64,000 nucleotides of DNA from Acidobacteriota bacterium (lineage in GTDB: Bacteria; Acidobacteriota; Blastocatellia; Pyrinomonadales; Pyrinomonadaceae): the NCBI GenBank assembly GCA_019639235.1, contig JAHBSG010000003.1:170642-234641 (forward strand), given 5' to 3'. A program made the position numbers and the translations under genes. A model generated the notes under the pieces. That model saw nothing but the letters and a program-made list of their open reading frames with translations. It had not been told where the DNA came from and did not search any database. Below are positions 57,091-64,000 of this stretch, in pieces. Each line of letters begins with the position of its first letter. The first letter of the stretch is position 1.

Positions 57091-57735
57091 ATGAAGCTCG
57101 CGATCACGCTTTTCTTCTCCCTTAGCTCGGTCTTTTCGTGCGGGGTTGCCGCACCGACGGCGAACGATACTGCACCCGCGGCGACGCCTGCTGCCCAAAC
57201 GGCGACCGGCGAGGCCGGCGATGCGACCGATGTCTCGCAGCCGCAGAGCGGCCCGCGGACGGTGATGGATTTTTTTGCGCTGCTCCCGGACGAATACTTC
57301 ACGCTTGAGGGCTGCGACCGGGCACGGGACAAGGGCTGCAAGAAGGCACGCGCCGAATATCTTAAGACCTTTACCGAGGTCGAGGACGTAAAGAACGGCT
57401 ACTTCAAGGGCGGCTGCGACGGGGCCCAGAGCTGCATCGAGATGGCCATCTTCAAGAAGCCGGACGGCACGTATCTGGTCGGCGTCGCGACCTTTGCCGA
57501 GATGATGAACGACTTTCATTTTCTCGAGTACAGCGGCGGGAAATGGACGGATGTCTCGCTCGTTGCCGTACCGGACTATAACAAAAAGCATTGGTACGAA
57601 CTTCCGCGGATCGGGACGACCATGAAGGTCTTCGCCAAAAAGATCGTCGAAGAGACGGCCGATTTCGAGATCAGCGAGAAAGGAAAACTGCTCTACGAAC
57701 TCGCATGGCGGGACGGAAAGTTTGAGAAGAAATGA
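57091..57735 (+). CDS. Putative lipoprotein of unknown function
   Basis: 214 aa. Short signal sequence MKLAITLFFSLSSVFSCG with a possible lipobox (VFSC, unusual Phe at -2), Ala/Thr-rich linker (20-55), then a globular domain with four more Cys (EGCDRARDKGCKK, GGCDGAQSC) that could form two disulfides. Family not recognised. Lies between the third GH13 gene and the glucoamylase-like gene, in the same direction; its stop codon is the first base group of the heptad-repeat locus. Confidence 0.72.
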   Translation: MKLAITLFFSLSSVFSCGVAAPTANDTAPAATPAAQTATGEAGDATDVSQPQSGPRTVMDFFALLPDEYFTLEGCDRARDKGCKKARAEYLKTFTEVEDVKNGYFKGGCDGAQSCIEMAIFKKPDGTYLVGVATFAEMMNDFHFLEYSGGKWTDVSLVAVPDYNKKHWYELPRIGTTMKVFAKKIVEETADFEISEKGKLLYELAWRDGKFEKK

Positions 57736-58016
57736 GAGATGAGAATTGATAGATGAGAATTAATAGATGATAAGTGAGAAATGAGAGATGAGAATTGATA
57801 GATGAGAATTAATAGATGATAAGTGAGAGATGAGAGATTATGAATATGATTGAATACGTACGAAAGCGTTCGATTGAAGCACCCGTGACCGAACGAGTCG
57901 GCGCTCGACACGGCGTGCGGCGAGGAATCGGCAACATCGGAAAGAGCCCGACCGCCCGTTTCTCAATTCTCATTTATCATCTATCACTTCTCATTTCTCA
58001 TCTTTCATCTATCATT
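57732..58016. repeat. Heptad-repeat locus with inverted arms and a 49-bp tandem duplication
   Basis: Left arm: a 49-base unit of seven 7-mers (ATGAGAG, ATGAGAA, TTGATAG and so on) occurs twice in tandem, 57732-57780 and 57781-57829, differing at the last base, plus partial heptads to about 57845. Right arm 57961-58016 is the reverse-complement type (TCTCATT, TCATCTA words). Between them are about 115 unrelated bases. The start codon of the GH15 gene is at the end of the left arm and the right arm encodes hydrophobic residues of its signal peptide. Confidence 0.85.
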
Positions 58017-60293
58017 TCGCCCTCACTCCGTCTCTGCATCTCAGCGGTGATCTTCGCTGTTGCCGTTTCGGCGCAGATGGTGGCTCCGGGCGGGCCGGGC
58101 AAAGATGCCCAGTGGGCGACTGCCGCGAAGCAGGGCGTCGGCACCTCGGCGACGACCGAGAGCAAGGTCTGGTTCACGCTCGCACAAGGCGTCTTGACCG
58201 AGGTGTATTACCCGGATGTAACGGTCGCGAATGTCCACCTGCTGCAGTTCATCGTCGTCAACCCAAAGACAAAAAAGGTTGAGACCGAGCAGGACGACGC
58301 CCATCACCGGATCCGCGTCACACGGCCGGTTTCTCTAACCTTCCAGCAGATCAATACGGCGAAATCGGGCGAATGGAAGATAACGAAAACGTATGTGACG
58401 GATCCAAGTGCAAACTCCGTGTGGATAAGTGTTGAATTTCAGACCGGTAACGAAGAACTCGAACTTCATATTTACCATGACCCGTCCGTAAAAAACAGCG
58501 GTATGTTTGATTCAGCAATGTCCGACACCCTGTCTCGGAAAACCGTTACCACGACAACGGATCTAACGACAGGCCGAACGACACAGAGCATTGTTGCCGG
58601 ACCGCCATCCGCACAGTCATTTCTTGTTACCTCGGATGAAGATATAACGTCGCTGGTCTCTTTGGATACCGACTCAAAGAACCCCACAAGCGGTTTTTAC
58701 GGTGTCAACGACGGTCTAACACAACTCCGAAGTTCCGGACGAACAGAGACGATTTACCAATTAGCTAGAAACGGAAACGTAGTTCATACAGCTCAGGTCG
58801 TTAATCCGAAACGGTTCACAGTCGTTTTCAGCATCGGAAAAGATTTTAATGACGCTTTAGGGCAAATAAGTATTGGAAACGAAAAACGAAATTTCGCGAC
58901 GGTCCAAGCCGAGTACGAAAAAGGCTGGGCGGATTATGTGAAGACGTTGCCGCGGGTTGATGCGAAGTATCAAACGCAGTTCAATATGGCGGCGATGCAG
59001 CTTAAGGCGCATGAGGACAAGGCAAATCCGGGTGCGAACATCGCGTCGATGAGCGTGCCGTGGGGCGGCGGAGCGAATGCCAATGAGCCGAACATCGGCG
59101 GTTATCACTTAGTTTGGTCACGCGATCTTTACCAGGTCTTTACGGCCTTTATGGCGATCGGCGATACAGCGGCAGCGAATCGTGCGCTCGATTTTCTGTT
59201 CAAGGTCCAGCAAAAGCCGGATGGCAGCTTCCCGCAAAATTCGTGGCTTGACGGGCGGCCATTTTGGGGCTCGCTGCAGATGGACGAGGTCGCCTATCCG
59301 CTGATAATGGCCTATGAGCTGAAGCGGTTCGACAAGGCGACATGGGAAAACCACGTGAAGAAGGCGGCGGATTTCATCGTCAAGAACGGCCCTTCGACGC
59401 CGCAGGAACGCTGGGAAGAAGAGGCGGGCTATTCGCCCTCGACCATCGCGGCCGAGATCGCGGGACTCGTCTGTGCGGCCGAGATCGCCCGCCGAAATGG
59501 CGATACTGCCTCGGCCGAGCTTTATCTCAAGACCGCCGACGCGTGGGAAGCAAATATCGAGAAATGGACCGTGACAAAGACCGGCCCGCATTCGAGGGAA
59601 CCTTATTACATCCGCATTGCACAGAACGGCAAACCCGACGCCGGCGACAAGATAGAGCTGAACAACGGTGCCGGCACCTTTGATGAACGCGAGATCGTCG
59701 ATGCCGGTTTCCTCGAATTTGTCCGGCTCGGCATCCGCCGGGCAGACGACCCGATCATCATCAATTCGCTAAATGTCATCGACAAGGTCATCAAGGTCGA
59801 AACGCCGAACGGCCCCGCATTTTACCGCTACAACAACGACGGCTACGGCGAGATGGACGACGGCCGCCGCTGGAACTGGGACGGGAAATACACGGGCAAG
59901 GGAAGGCTCTGGGTCTTGCTTTCAGGCGAACGCGGGCAGTATGAACTAGCCCTTGATGGTTTAGATGCGGTCTCCGACCGCAACTCGAATGGCGAATCGC
60001 GGTCAAAGACCGCGGCTAAACCGTCTGTCGCGTGGCAGCGCCTTGATAATATGCTCGCGTTCGCTAACGACGGGCTGATGATCCCGGAGCAGGTCTGGGA
60101 CAAAAAGGAGACTCCGAAGAACATCGACAAGCAGTTCATTCCCGAGCTGAAGTTCGGCGAAGGTACCGGCTCGGCGACGCCGCTTGCCTGGTCGATGGCT
60201 CAGTTCATTCGGCTTGCGACAAACCTGAAAGCGGGCCGAAACCTCGACACGCCTGACATCGTCTATCAGCGCTACGCCGGCCGGCGGCGTTGA
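57840..60293 (+). CDS. GH15 glucoamylase/glucodextranase-like enzyme, exported
   Basis: 817 aa. After an unusually long N-terminus the signal core (residues about 41-79) ends at FAVAVSAQ. N-terminal glucodextranase-type beta-sandwich (MVAPGGPGKDAQWATAAKQG, GVLTEVYYPD), then the (alpha/alpha)6 barrel: YHLVWSRDLYQVF, general acid Glu in ERWEEEAGYSPST, general base Glu in MIPEQVWD. Releases glucose from non-reducing ends of alpha-glucans. Bases 58380-58910 (part of the beta-sandwich) are clearly AT-richer than the rest of the gene. Start ATG 57840 or 57846; both lie in repeat sequence. Confidence 0.9.
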   Translation: MNMIEYVRKRSIEAPVTERVGARHGVRRGIGNIGKSPTARFSILIYHLSLLISHLSSIISPSLRLCISAVIFAVAVSAQMVAPGGPGKDAQWATAAKQGVGTSATTESKVWFTLAQGVLTEVYYPDVTVANVHLLQFIVVNPKTKKVETEQDDAHHRIRVTRPVSLTFQQINTAKSGEWKITKTYVTDPSANSVWISVEFQTGNEELELHIYHDPSVKNSGMFDSAMSDTLSRKTVTTTTDLTTGRTTQSIVAGPPSAQSFLVTSDEDITSLVSLDTDSKNPTSGFYGVNDGLTQLRSSGRTETIYQLARNGNVVHTAQVVNPKRFTVVFSIGKDFNDALGQISIGNEKRNFATVQAEYEKGWADYVKTLPRVDAKYQTQFNMAAMQLKAHEDKANPGANIASMSVPWGGGANANEPNIGGYHLVWSRDLYQVFTAFMAIGDTAAANRALDFLFKVQQKPDGSFPQNSWLDGRPFWGSLQMDEVAYPLIMAYELKRFDKATWENHVKKAADFIVKNGPSTPQERWEEEAGYSPSTIAAEIAGLVCAAEIARRNGDTASAELYLKTADAWEANIEKWTVTKTGPHSREPYYIRIAQNGKPDAGDKIELNNGAGTFDEREIVDAGFLEFVRLGIRRADDPIIINSLNVIDKVIKVETPNGPAFYRYNNDGYGEMDDGRRWNWDGKYTGKGRLWVLLSGERGQYELALDGLDAVSDRNSNGESRSKTAAKPSVAWQRLDNMLAFANDGLMIPEQVWDKKETPKNIDKQFIPELKFGEGTGSATPLAWSMAQFIRLATNLKAGRNLDTPDIVYQRYAGRRR

Positions 60294-62270
60294 TCACGCC
60301 CGGAGCATCTCTCGCCAGCCTTCGTAGATCATCACCATCGCGAAGGTATCGAGTTCGCAATATTTGAGCAGTGCCCGGATGATCTCACTGCGTTCGTATT
60401 CGGTCATGTCCTCAAACTGCAGACGTGCATAGGCCGTCATCGCCGCTCCGCCTTCGTTGAGCATATCGCTCTCGCTCAAGAGTTCAAGATCATCCTCGGG
60501 AATGTCCGCGAACATCCGCGGCAGCCGCTGGTATGGGTCGATAACGATGCCTTCTTCGTGTGCGATCCATGCCCACCGCTCGAAGTTTCGGCTCGGGATA
60601 TGATCATCGTCGCCATAGATCGGCATCGAGTATTTCGCCTGCAGAAACTCGGAGGCGTTCAGGATCGCCGGAAGCACTTTCTTGATCGAGTTCGAGCCGC
60701 CCATATAGGGGTCGTAGAAATACCGCTTTACTAGCTCGAGCTGATCGACCATCTTTCGCTCGCCTTCCCACACCTCAGCCGAGTCCTTCCCGGAAACGGT
60801 TATCGAGCGGATGAACTCGCAAAGCTCTTCGCGGTCGTGGATGTCGCTCGTGTCCTCGCGAAGCTGGCGATAGATCATGTTCAGGTAGCTGTTCTCATGT
60901 GCGGCATAGCGGAAGATCGTGCCCGAGTCGGATTCGAGCTCGGCCTTCAGCGCACGTGCGAAAGCATAATTCGGGAACGCGCCGCGATCGGTGTTGATGT
61001 ATTCGCCGGCGTGGCGGATGGTGCCGTCGGCCTCGACCACATGGTGCGAGAACTGAAACGCGATGCCCTCATACGGACGGCGGCCGCGGTTGAAGGGGAT
61101 CGCCGGCGTTGCGGTTTCAAAGTCGATGAAGTGGAGCGGAAACTTCCAGCTTTCCATCTCGCGGGCGAGGTTATCGGCATCGATATAGAACGAGCCATCG
61201 CCGCTTACGGCCCTGCTCACCTGCAGCCATTGGCGGTCTGTACGGGAAAGCCCCGGGCGGTCGTCGGCCTTTGAGCCGATGTCGTCCTCGGTGATCGCCG
61301 CGAGCTTGATCTTGCCCGCCGCGATCATCTTGTCCTTTTGCCGGTAGTCCCAGATGTCGAGCACGGTCGGCTGCTCAAAGTCTGCATCGGTCCAGCCAAG
61401 CTGCCCACGCCAGCATTCCTTAAAGCCGCTCTTCAGGCTCTCGGCCTCGTCCTCCGGCGTCGCGATGAACTCGCAGTCCTTACACTTCTGCCCGATCGGC
61501 GAAGGGATCTTCTCGTCGCGTTCGTAGCTCGCAGCAAATAGCGAAACCCGCTCGGCAAACGAGAGCGAGTCAGCCGGCTTCGTGTCCTCATTGGCAAAAA
61601 TGCGGTCGCATTCTTCATCGACCGGGACAAGGCAAAGCAGCTTCGTGTCGAGCTCGGCTTCGGTCAGCGGCTCGACCAGCTTTGCCGACTTTCGCTCGCC
61701 TTCCCTCACGATGCGGATCTTTTGGTTAAGCCCGTCGGTCGGGCAAACGGCCGCCTTGTCCGTCATCATCAGAAACGCCGCGACCTCATGGCCCGGAAAC
61801 GCCTGTTGCACGACGTATTTCTGAAACGCAATGTCGTAAAGATAAGCCTTCCACGCCGAACTTATCCCACCACGCTTGCCAAAAAATGCATCGGCCTCTT
61901 TATCGTAGGACTTCGACTTGACCTCGATCACCTCGATGCGGTTGCCCGAGAGCCGAAGGATATCGACGCGGATGAATAGATTTTCGAAGCAGACGGCGGC
62001 TTCAAAGATGGTCGCATCGCCGGTCGCTAAAAGCTCATTCGTCGCGGCAAGAGCTTCATCGTAACCGAGGGCCTTGATATCGACGCCATCGGGGTAATAG
62101 GCCTTTGCCAGCTCGCCGATCTGAAAGCCGCCCTCGGCAAGCGCGAGCAGGAACGGGTCGTCGATGTTCTGGTTCGCGTATTCGTCGTCCTTGCCCGTGT
62201 AAAAGAGCTTGGTCGGACAATCGACTGCGAGCTTAAATCTTGATTTCGTGAGATATCGGGGCTTTGTCAT
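60294..62270 (-). CDS. DUF2779 protein: Cas4/RecB-like nuclease domain plus RNase H-like domain
   Basis: 658 aa. N-terminal half resembles Cas4/RecB-type PD-(D/E)xK nucleases: VDCPTKLFY (first Cys), RVDILRLSGNRIEVIEVKSKS (Asp then Glu-x-Lys) and a Cys cluster CKDCEF with ECWRG later, which may hold an iron-sulfur cluster. The C-terminal DUF2779 half begins with HFIDFETATPAIP, a DFE motif like that of DEDD exonucleases, and continues with YAAHENSYL and YCELDTFAMVMIYEG, which supply further acidic positions. Probably a DNA repair or defence nuclease; function unproven. Convergent with the GH15 gene, separated by no spacer. Confidence 0.82.
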   Translation of the reverse strand: MTKPRYLTKSRFKLAVDCPTKLFYTGKDDEYANQNIDDPFLLALAEGGFQIGELAKAYYPDGVDIKALGYDEALAATNELLATGDATIFEAAVCFENLFIRVDILRLSGNRIEVIEVKSKSYDKEADAFFGKRGGISSAWKAYLYDIAFQKYVVQQAFPGHEVAAFLMMTDKAAVCPTDGLNQKIRIVREGERKSAKLVEPLTEAELDTKLLCLVPVDEECDRIFANEDTKPADSLSFAERVSLFAASYERDEKIPSPIGQKCKDCEFIATPEDEAESLKSGFKECWRGQLGWTDADFEQPTVLDIWDYRQKDKMIAAGKIKLAAITEDDIGSKADDRPGLSRTDRQWLQVSRAVSGDGSFYIDADNLAREMESWKFPLHFIDFETATPAIPFNRGRRPYEGIAFQFSHHVVEADGTIRHAGEYINTDRGAFPNYAFARALKAELESDSGTIFRYAAHENSYLNMIYRQLREDTSDIHDREELCEFIRSITVSGKDSAEVWEGERKMVDQLELVKRYFYDPYMGGSNSIKKVLPAILNASEFLQAKYSMPIYGDDDHIPSRNFERWAWIAHEEGIVIDPYQRLPRMFADIPEDDLELLSESDMLNEGGAAMTAYARLQFEDMTEYERSEIIRALLKYCELDTFAMVMIYEGWREMLRA

Positions 62271-62373
62271 AGGGATGGCCGGGAATGCAGGTGCTCCCGC
62301 CCGAAGAGTATATTCCGCCCGGTCGGGAATAATAAAGCGGACGGGCGGAATTTAACCCTCGCTAGATGATTTA

Positions 62374-63261
62374 ATGCGGAGTTCAACCGGCGGTAACCGC
62401 CCGTTCACCTCCGTGAAAGATGATAGCGGGGTGATGACCGGAGCGATCAGAGCACGAATACGAAAACCATTCTCGCGGACCGCGGCGATCCTTAAGCTCG
62501 TCCGAGCGGCGAGGAAATTTGCCATCACCGACGGCCGCTACACGGTTCGGCTTGCACGGACGAACCCAGAAGTGCGGTCGGCTCTTGAACTACGCTATCA
62601 GGTCTTCAATATCGAGATCGCGGGCCGGAGTCCGCAGCCGGGCGAACAGGCGATCGACTTTGATGAATACGACCACCGCTGCCGCCATCTCGTGGTCATC
62701 GAGAATGCGACCGGAAGAACGGTCGGCACCTATCGGATAAACTCGATCGAGACCGCAAAGCGGCCGTCGGGATTTTACTCTTTTGGTGAATTTACCATCG
62801 AGGACCTTCCGGCCGAGGTGCTCGAACGCGGGATGGAGGTCGGGCGTGCCTGCATAGCCCCAGAGCATCGAAACACAAAGGTCCTGTTCCTTCTCTGGAA
62901 GGGCCTTGCGACATACCTTCAGGCGACGGGCAAGCGATACCTTTTCGGCTGCTGCTCGCTTTTCACGAATGATGCGGCAATTGGCCGTGCAGCTCATCAG
63001 CAGCTCGAAGCCGGAGGGCATTTTATGCCCGAGTTTCGGGTGATGCCAAAAGCGAACGGCATCGAACCTGCCGTCGAGCCGACGTTCGATTCGGTCGCCG
63101 TGGAACTTCCGCCGCTCTTCAATATGTATCTCCGCGTCGGGGCAAAGGTCTGCAGCCCGCCGATGCTCGACCGCGAATTCGGCACGATCGATTTCTTCGT
63201 CGTCTTTGACCTTGAGAAAATGAATCCCAAATACAGAAAGATGTTCTTTGGCGATGCCTAA
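62374..63261 (+). CDS. OlsB-like GNAT N-acyltransferase
   Basis: 295 aa. Matches the ornithine-lipid acyltransferase/haemolysin-like GNAT group: LELRYQVFNIEIAG, DFDEYDHRCRHLVVIE, RTVGTYRINS, then MEVGRACIAPEHRN and LLWKGLATYLQATGKRYLFGCCSLF. Such enzymes put a 3-hydroxyacyl chain from ACP on ornithine or another amino acid. An N-acyl amino acid synthase role is an alternative. No olsA partner gene is next to it. Start ATG 62374 or ATG 62434 (after GGGGTG), not resolved. Its end overlaps the convergent NRDE gene by 4 bases. Confidence 0.78.
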   Translation: MRSSTGGNRPFTSVKDDSGVMTGAIRARIRKPFSRTAAILKLVRAARKFAITDGRYTVRLARTNPEVRSALELRYQVFNIEIAGRSPQPGEQAIDFDEYDHRCRHLVVIENATGRTVGTYRINSIETAKRPSGFYSFGEFTIEDLPAEVLERGMEVGRACIAPEHRNTKVLFLLWKGLATYLQATGKRYLFGCCSLFTNDAAIGRAAHQQLEAGGHFMPEFRVMPKANGIEPAVEPTFDSVAVELPPLFNMYLRVGAKVCSPPMLDREFGTIDFFVVFDLEKMNPKYRKMFFGDA

Positions 63262-63974
63262 ACGTGGACTCGTTCAACGAGTTGCGGCGGGCTCTCGGCA
63301 TTGAGCCGCACAACCGTCGAACAGCGTGTTCCGTAGATCGGCGTTTCGATGAAGATCGGCGAGAGCAGCCGCTCGCGTTCGAGCCCGATGCCGGTATCGG
63401 GCAGTTCATCGTCGCTTGCGAGAGTTCGGTCGGAAAGAAGTTCGAAGAGAGCGTTGTCGTCGTCGGCCTTTGAGGCTGAGAACATCTCCTTCGCCCGCCG
63501 AACCTTCGGCCAGGGCGTATCGAGAAGATGATTGCTGAGCCCATAAACGCCGGGGTCGAGGTGCCTGATAAGGCCTTCGCGGTTCGAGAAATACGCGGCC
63601 TCGATGCCGTCCGGACCGGCCGAACCGACGATCAGATTGAACCCGGAGAACTCTTCGGCGGCGGAAGCTATCGTGTCGAGATAATCGCCGGTTGAAACAC
63701 CTGACGAGAGGAACCCCGAGACGAGTTCGCCACGCGACCGGGTGCCCTTCGGAGCTTTCGGGTCGCGATAGTTCGTAACGGCGGCAAACCTTCCGCTTTC
63801 CGATATCCCAAGCCAAGTTCCGCCGCCGACCAGGTCGCGGCCCGCGAAGATCTCAGGCGCTTCTTCCCAAGCGGCAGCGGCCAGCGTCGGGCGGTCGTAA
63901 AACTCGTCGCGGTTCGCGGCAAGCAGCAGCCCGCGGGCCGGGTCTTCGTTTATCTCAAAAACTATCAGGCACAT
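63258..63974 (-). CDS. NRDE (TANGO2-like) family protein
   Basis: 238 aa. N-terminal MCLIVFEINEDP with Cys2, as in Ntn-hydrolase-like proteins, and the name-giving motif AANRDEFYDRP at about 19-29. GGGTWLGISESGRFAAVTNYR and YGLSNHLLDTPWPKV follow, then TRCSTVVRL near the end, all family landmarks. Eukaryotic TANGO2 is linked to haem and lipid handling; the bacterial role is unclear. Complete at both ends. Confidence 0.9.
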   Translation of the reverse strand: MCLIVFEINEDPARGLLLAANRDEFYDRPTLAAAAWEEAPEIFAGRDLVGGGTWLGISESGRFAAVTNYRDPKAPKGTRSRGELVSGFLSSGVSTGDYLDTIASAAEEFSGFNLIVGSAGPDGIEAAYFSNREGLIRHLDPGVYGLSNHLLDTPWPKVRRAKEMFSASKADDDNALFELLSDRTLASDDELPDTGIGLERERLLSPIFIETPIYGTRCSTVVRLNAESPPQLVERVHV

Positions 63975-64000
63975 TGCTCGGCATTCTCCCGGGGCTCCAC

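Overview
The window reads as chromosomal DNA of a free-living, GC-rich Gram-negative bacterium, most likely an acidobacterium of the Blastocatellia/Pyrinomonadaceae kind. This rests on an Oar-like TonB receptor with a carboxypeptidase-regulatory domain, a DUF4388-DnaJ protein, many secreted peptidases, and a chromosome rich in toxin-antitoxin pairs and short dispersed repeats. The assignment is an inference from gene content. No rRNA or tRNA gene, prophage or CRISPR array was found.

Layout. 0.1-8.3 kb: peptide importer, a paired (active/inactive) M16 peptidase operon, a FecR/DUF6600 envelope protein, then two gene remnants whose broken 5' ends abut. 8.3-12.3 kb: a Cys-rich secreted protein with a DsbA-like oxidoreductase next to it, and an ARPP-1 (DUF6569) protein. 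12.5-16.2 kb: an AT-richer polymorphic-toxin patch holding an orphan Rhs tip with a nuclease domain, a WG-repeat gene that may be its immunity gene, a second frameshifted copy of the Rhs core, and an inverted zincin metallopeptidase gene. 16.4-18.7 kb: rhodanese, VOC protein, ankyrin protein, OsmC.

18.7-26.0 kb: phenylalanine/tyrosine catabolism (phhA, hppD, hmgA) with a divergent Lrp/AsnC regulator. The cluster is interrupted by three acetyltransferases, one of them very like aminoglycoside AAC(3)-I enzymes, and by two HigBA-type toxin-antitoxin pairs. A further RelE/ParE-type pair lies beyond hmgA, and a decayed copy of the hmgA 3' end lies on the far side of one HigBA pair. 26.1-28.0 kb: an AT-rich two-gene FRG + DUF262 module, a candidate defence system. 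28.5-43.3 kb: mostly housekeeping genes (aldehyde dehydrogenase, HtrA, alcohol dehydrogenase, glyA, ligA) with a MazEF pair and a nucleotidyltransferase pair overlapping the two ends of ligA.

43.3-60.3 kb: a maltodextrin/starch utilisation locus: ROK repressor, Oar-like TonB receptor, three exported GH13 enzymes, MalQ, an MFS sugar transporter and a GH15 glucoamylase-like enzyme. The ROK gene and the receptor gene share a TTTGTTTGTTT-N4-AACAAAC operator placed just after each -10 box. Inside this locus sit several dispersed repeats. One is a 428-bp unit with 30-bp heptad-repeat inverted arms enclosing a four-helix-bundle (S23/IVP) gene. Others overlap the start codons of three glycosidases and encode part of their signal peptides. 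60.3-64.0 kb: DUF2779 nuclease-like protein, OlsB-like acyltransferase, NRDE protein.

The strongest points for follow-up are the heptad-repeat/S23 element family and its link to signal peptides, the shared ROK operators, the common promoter layout of four toxin-antitoxin operons (operator between -35 and -10, predicted leaderless or nearly leaderless mRNA), and the FRG-DUF262 pair.
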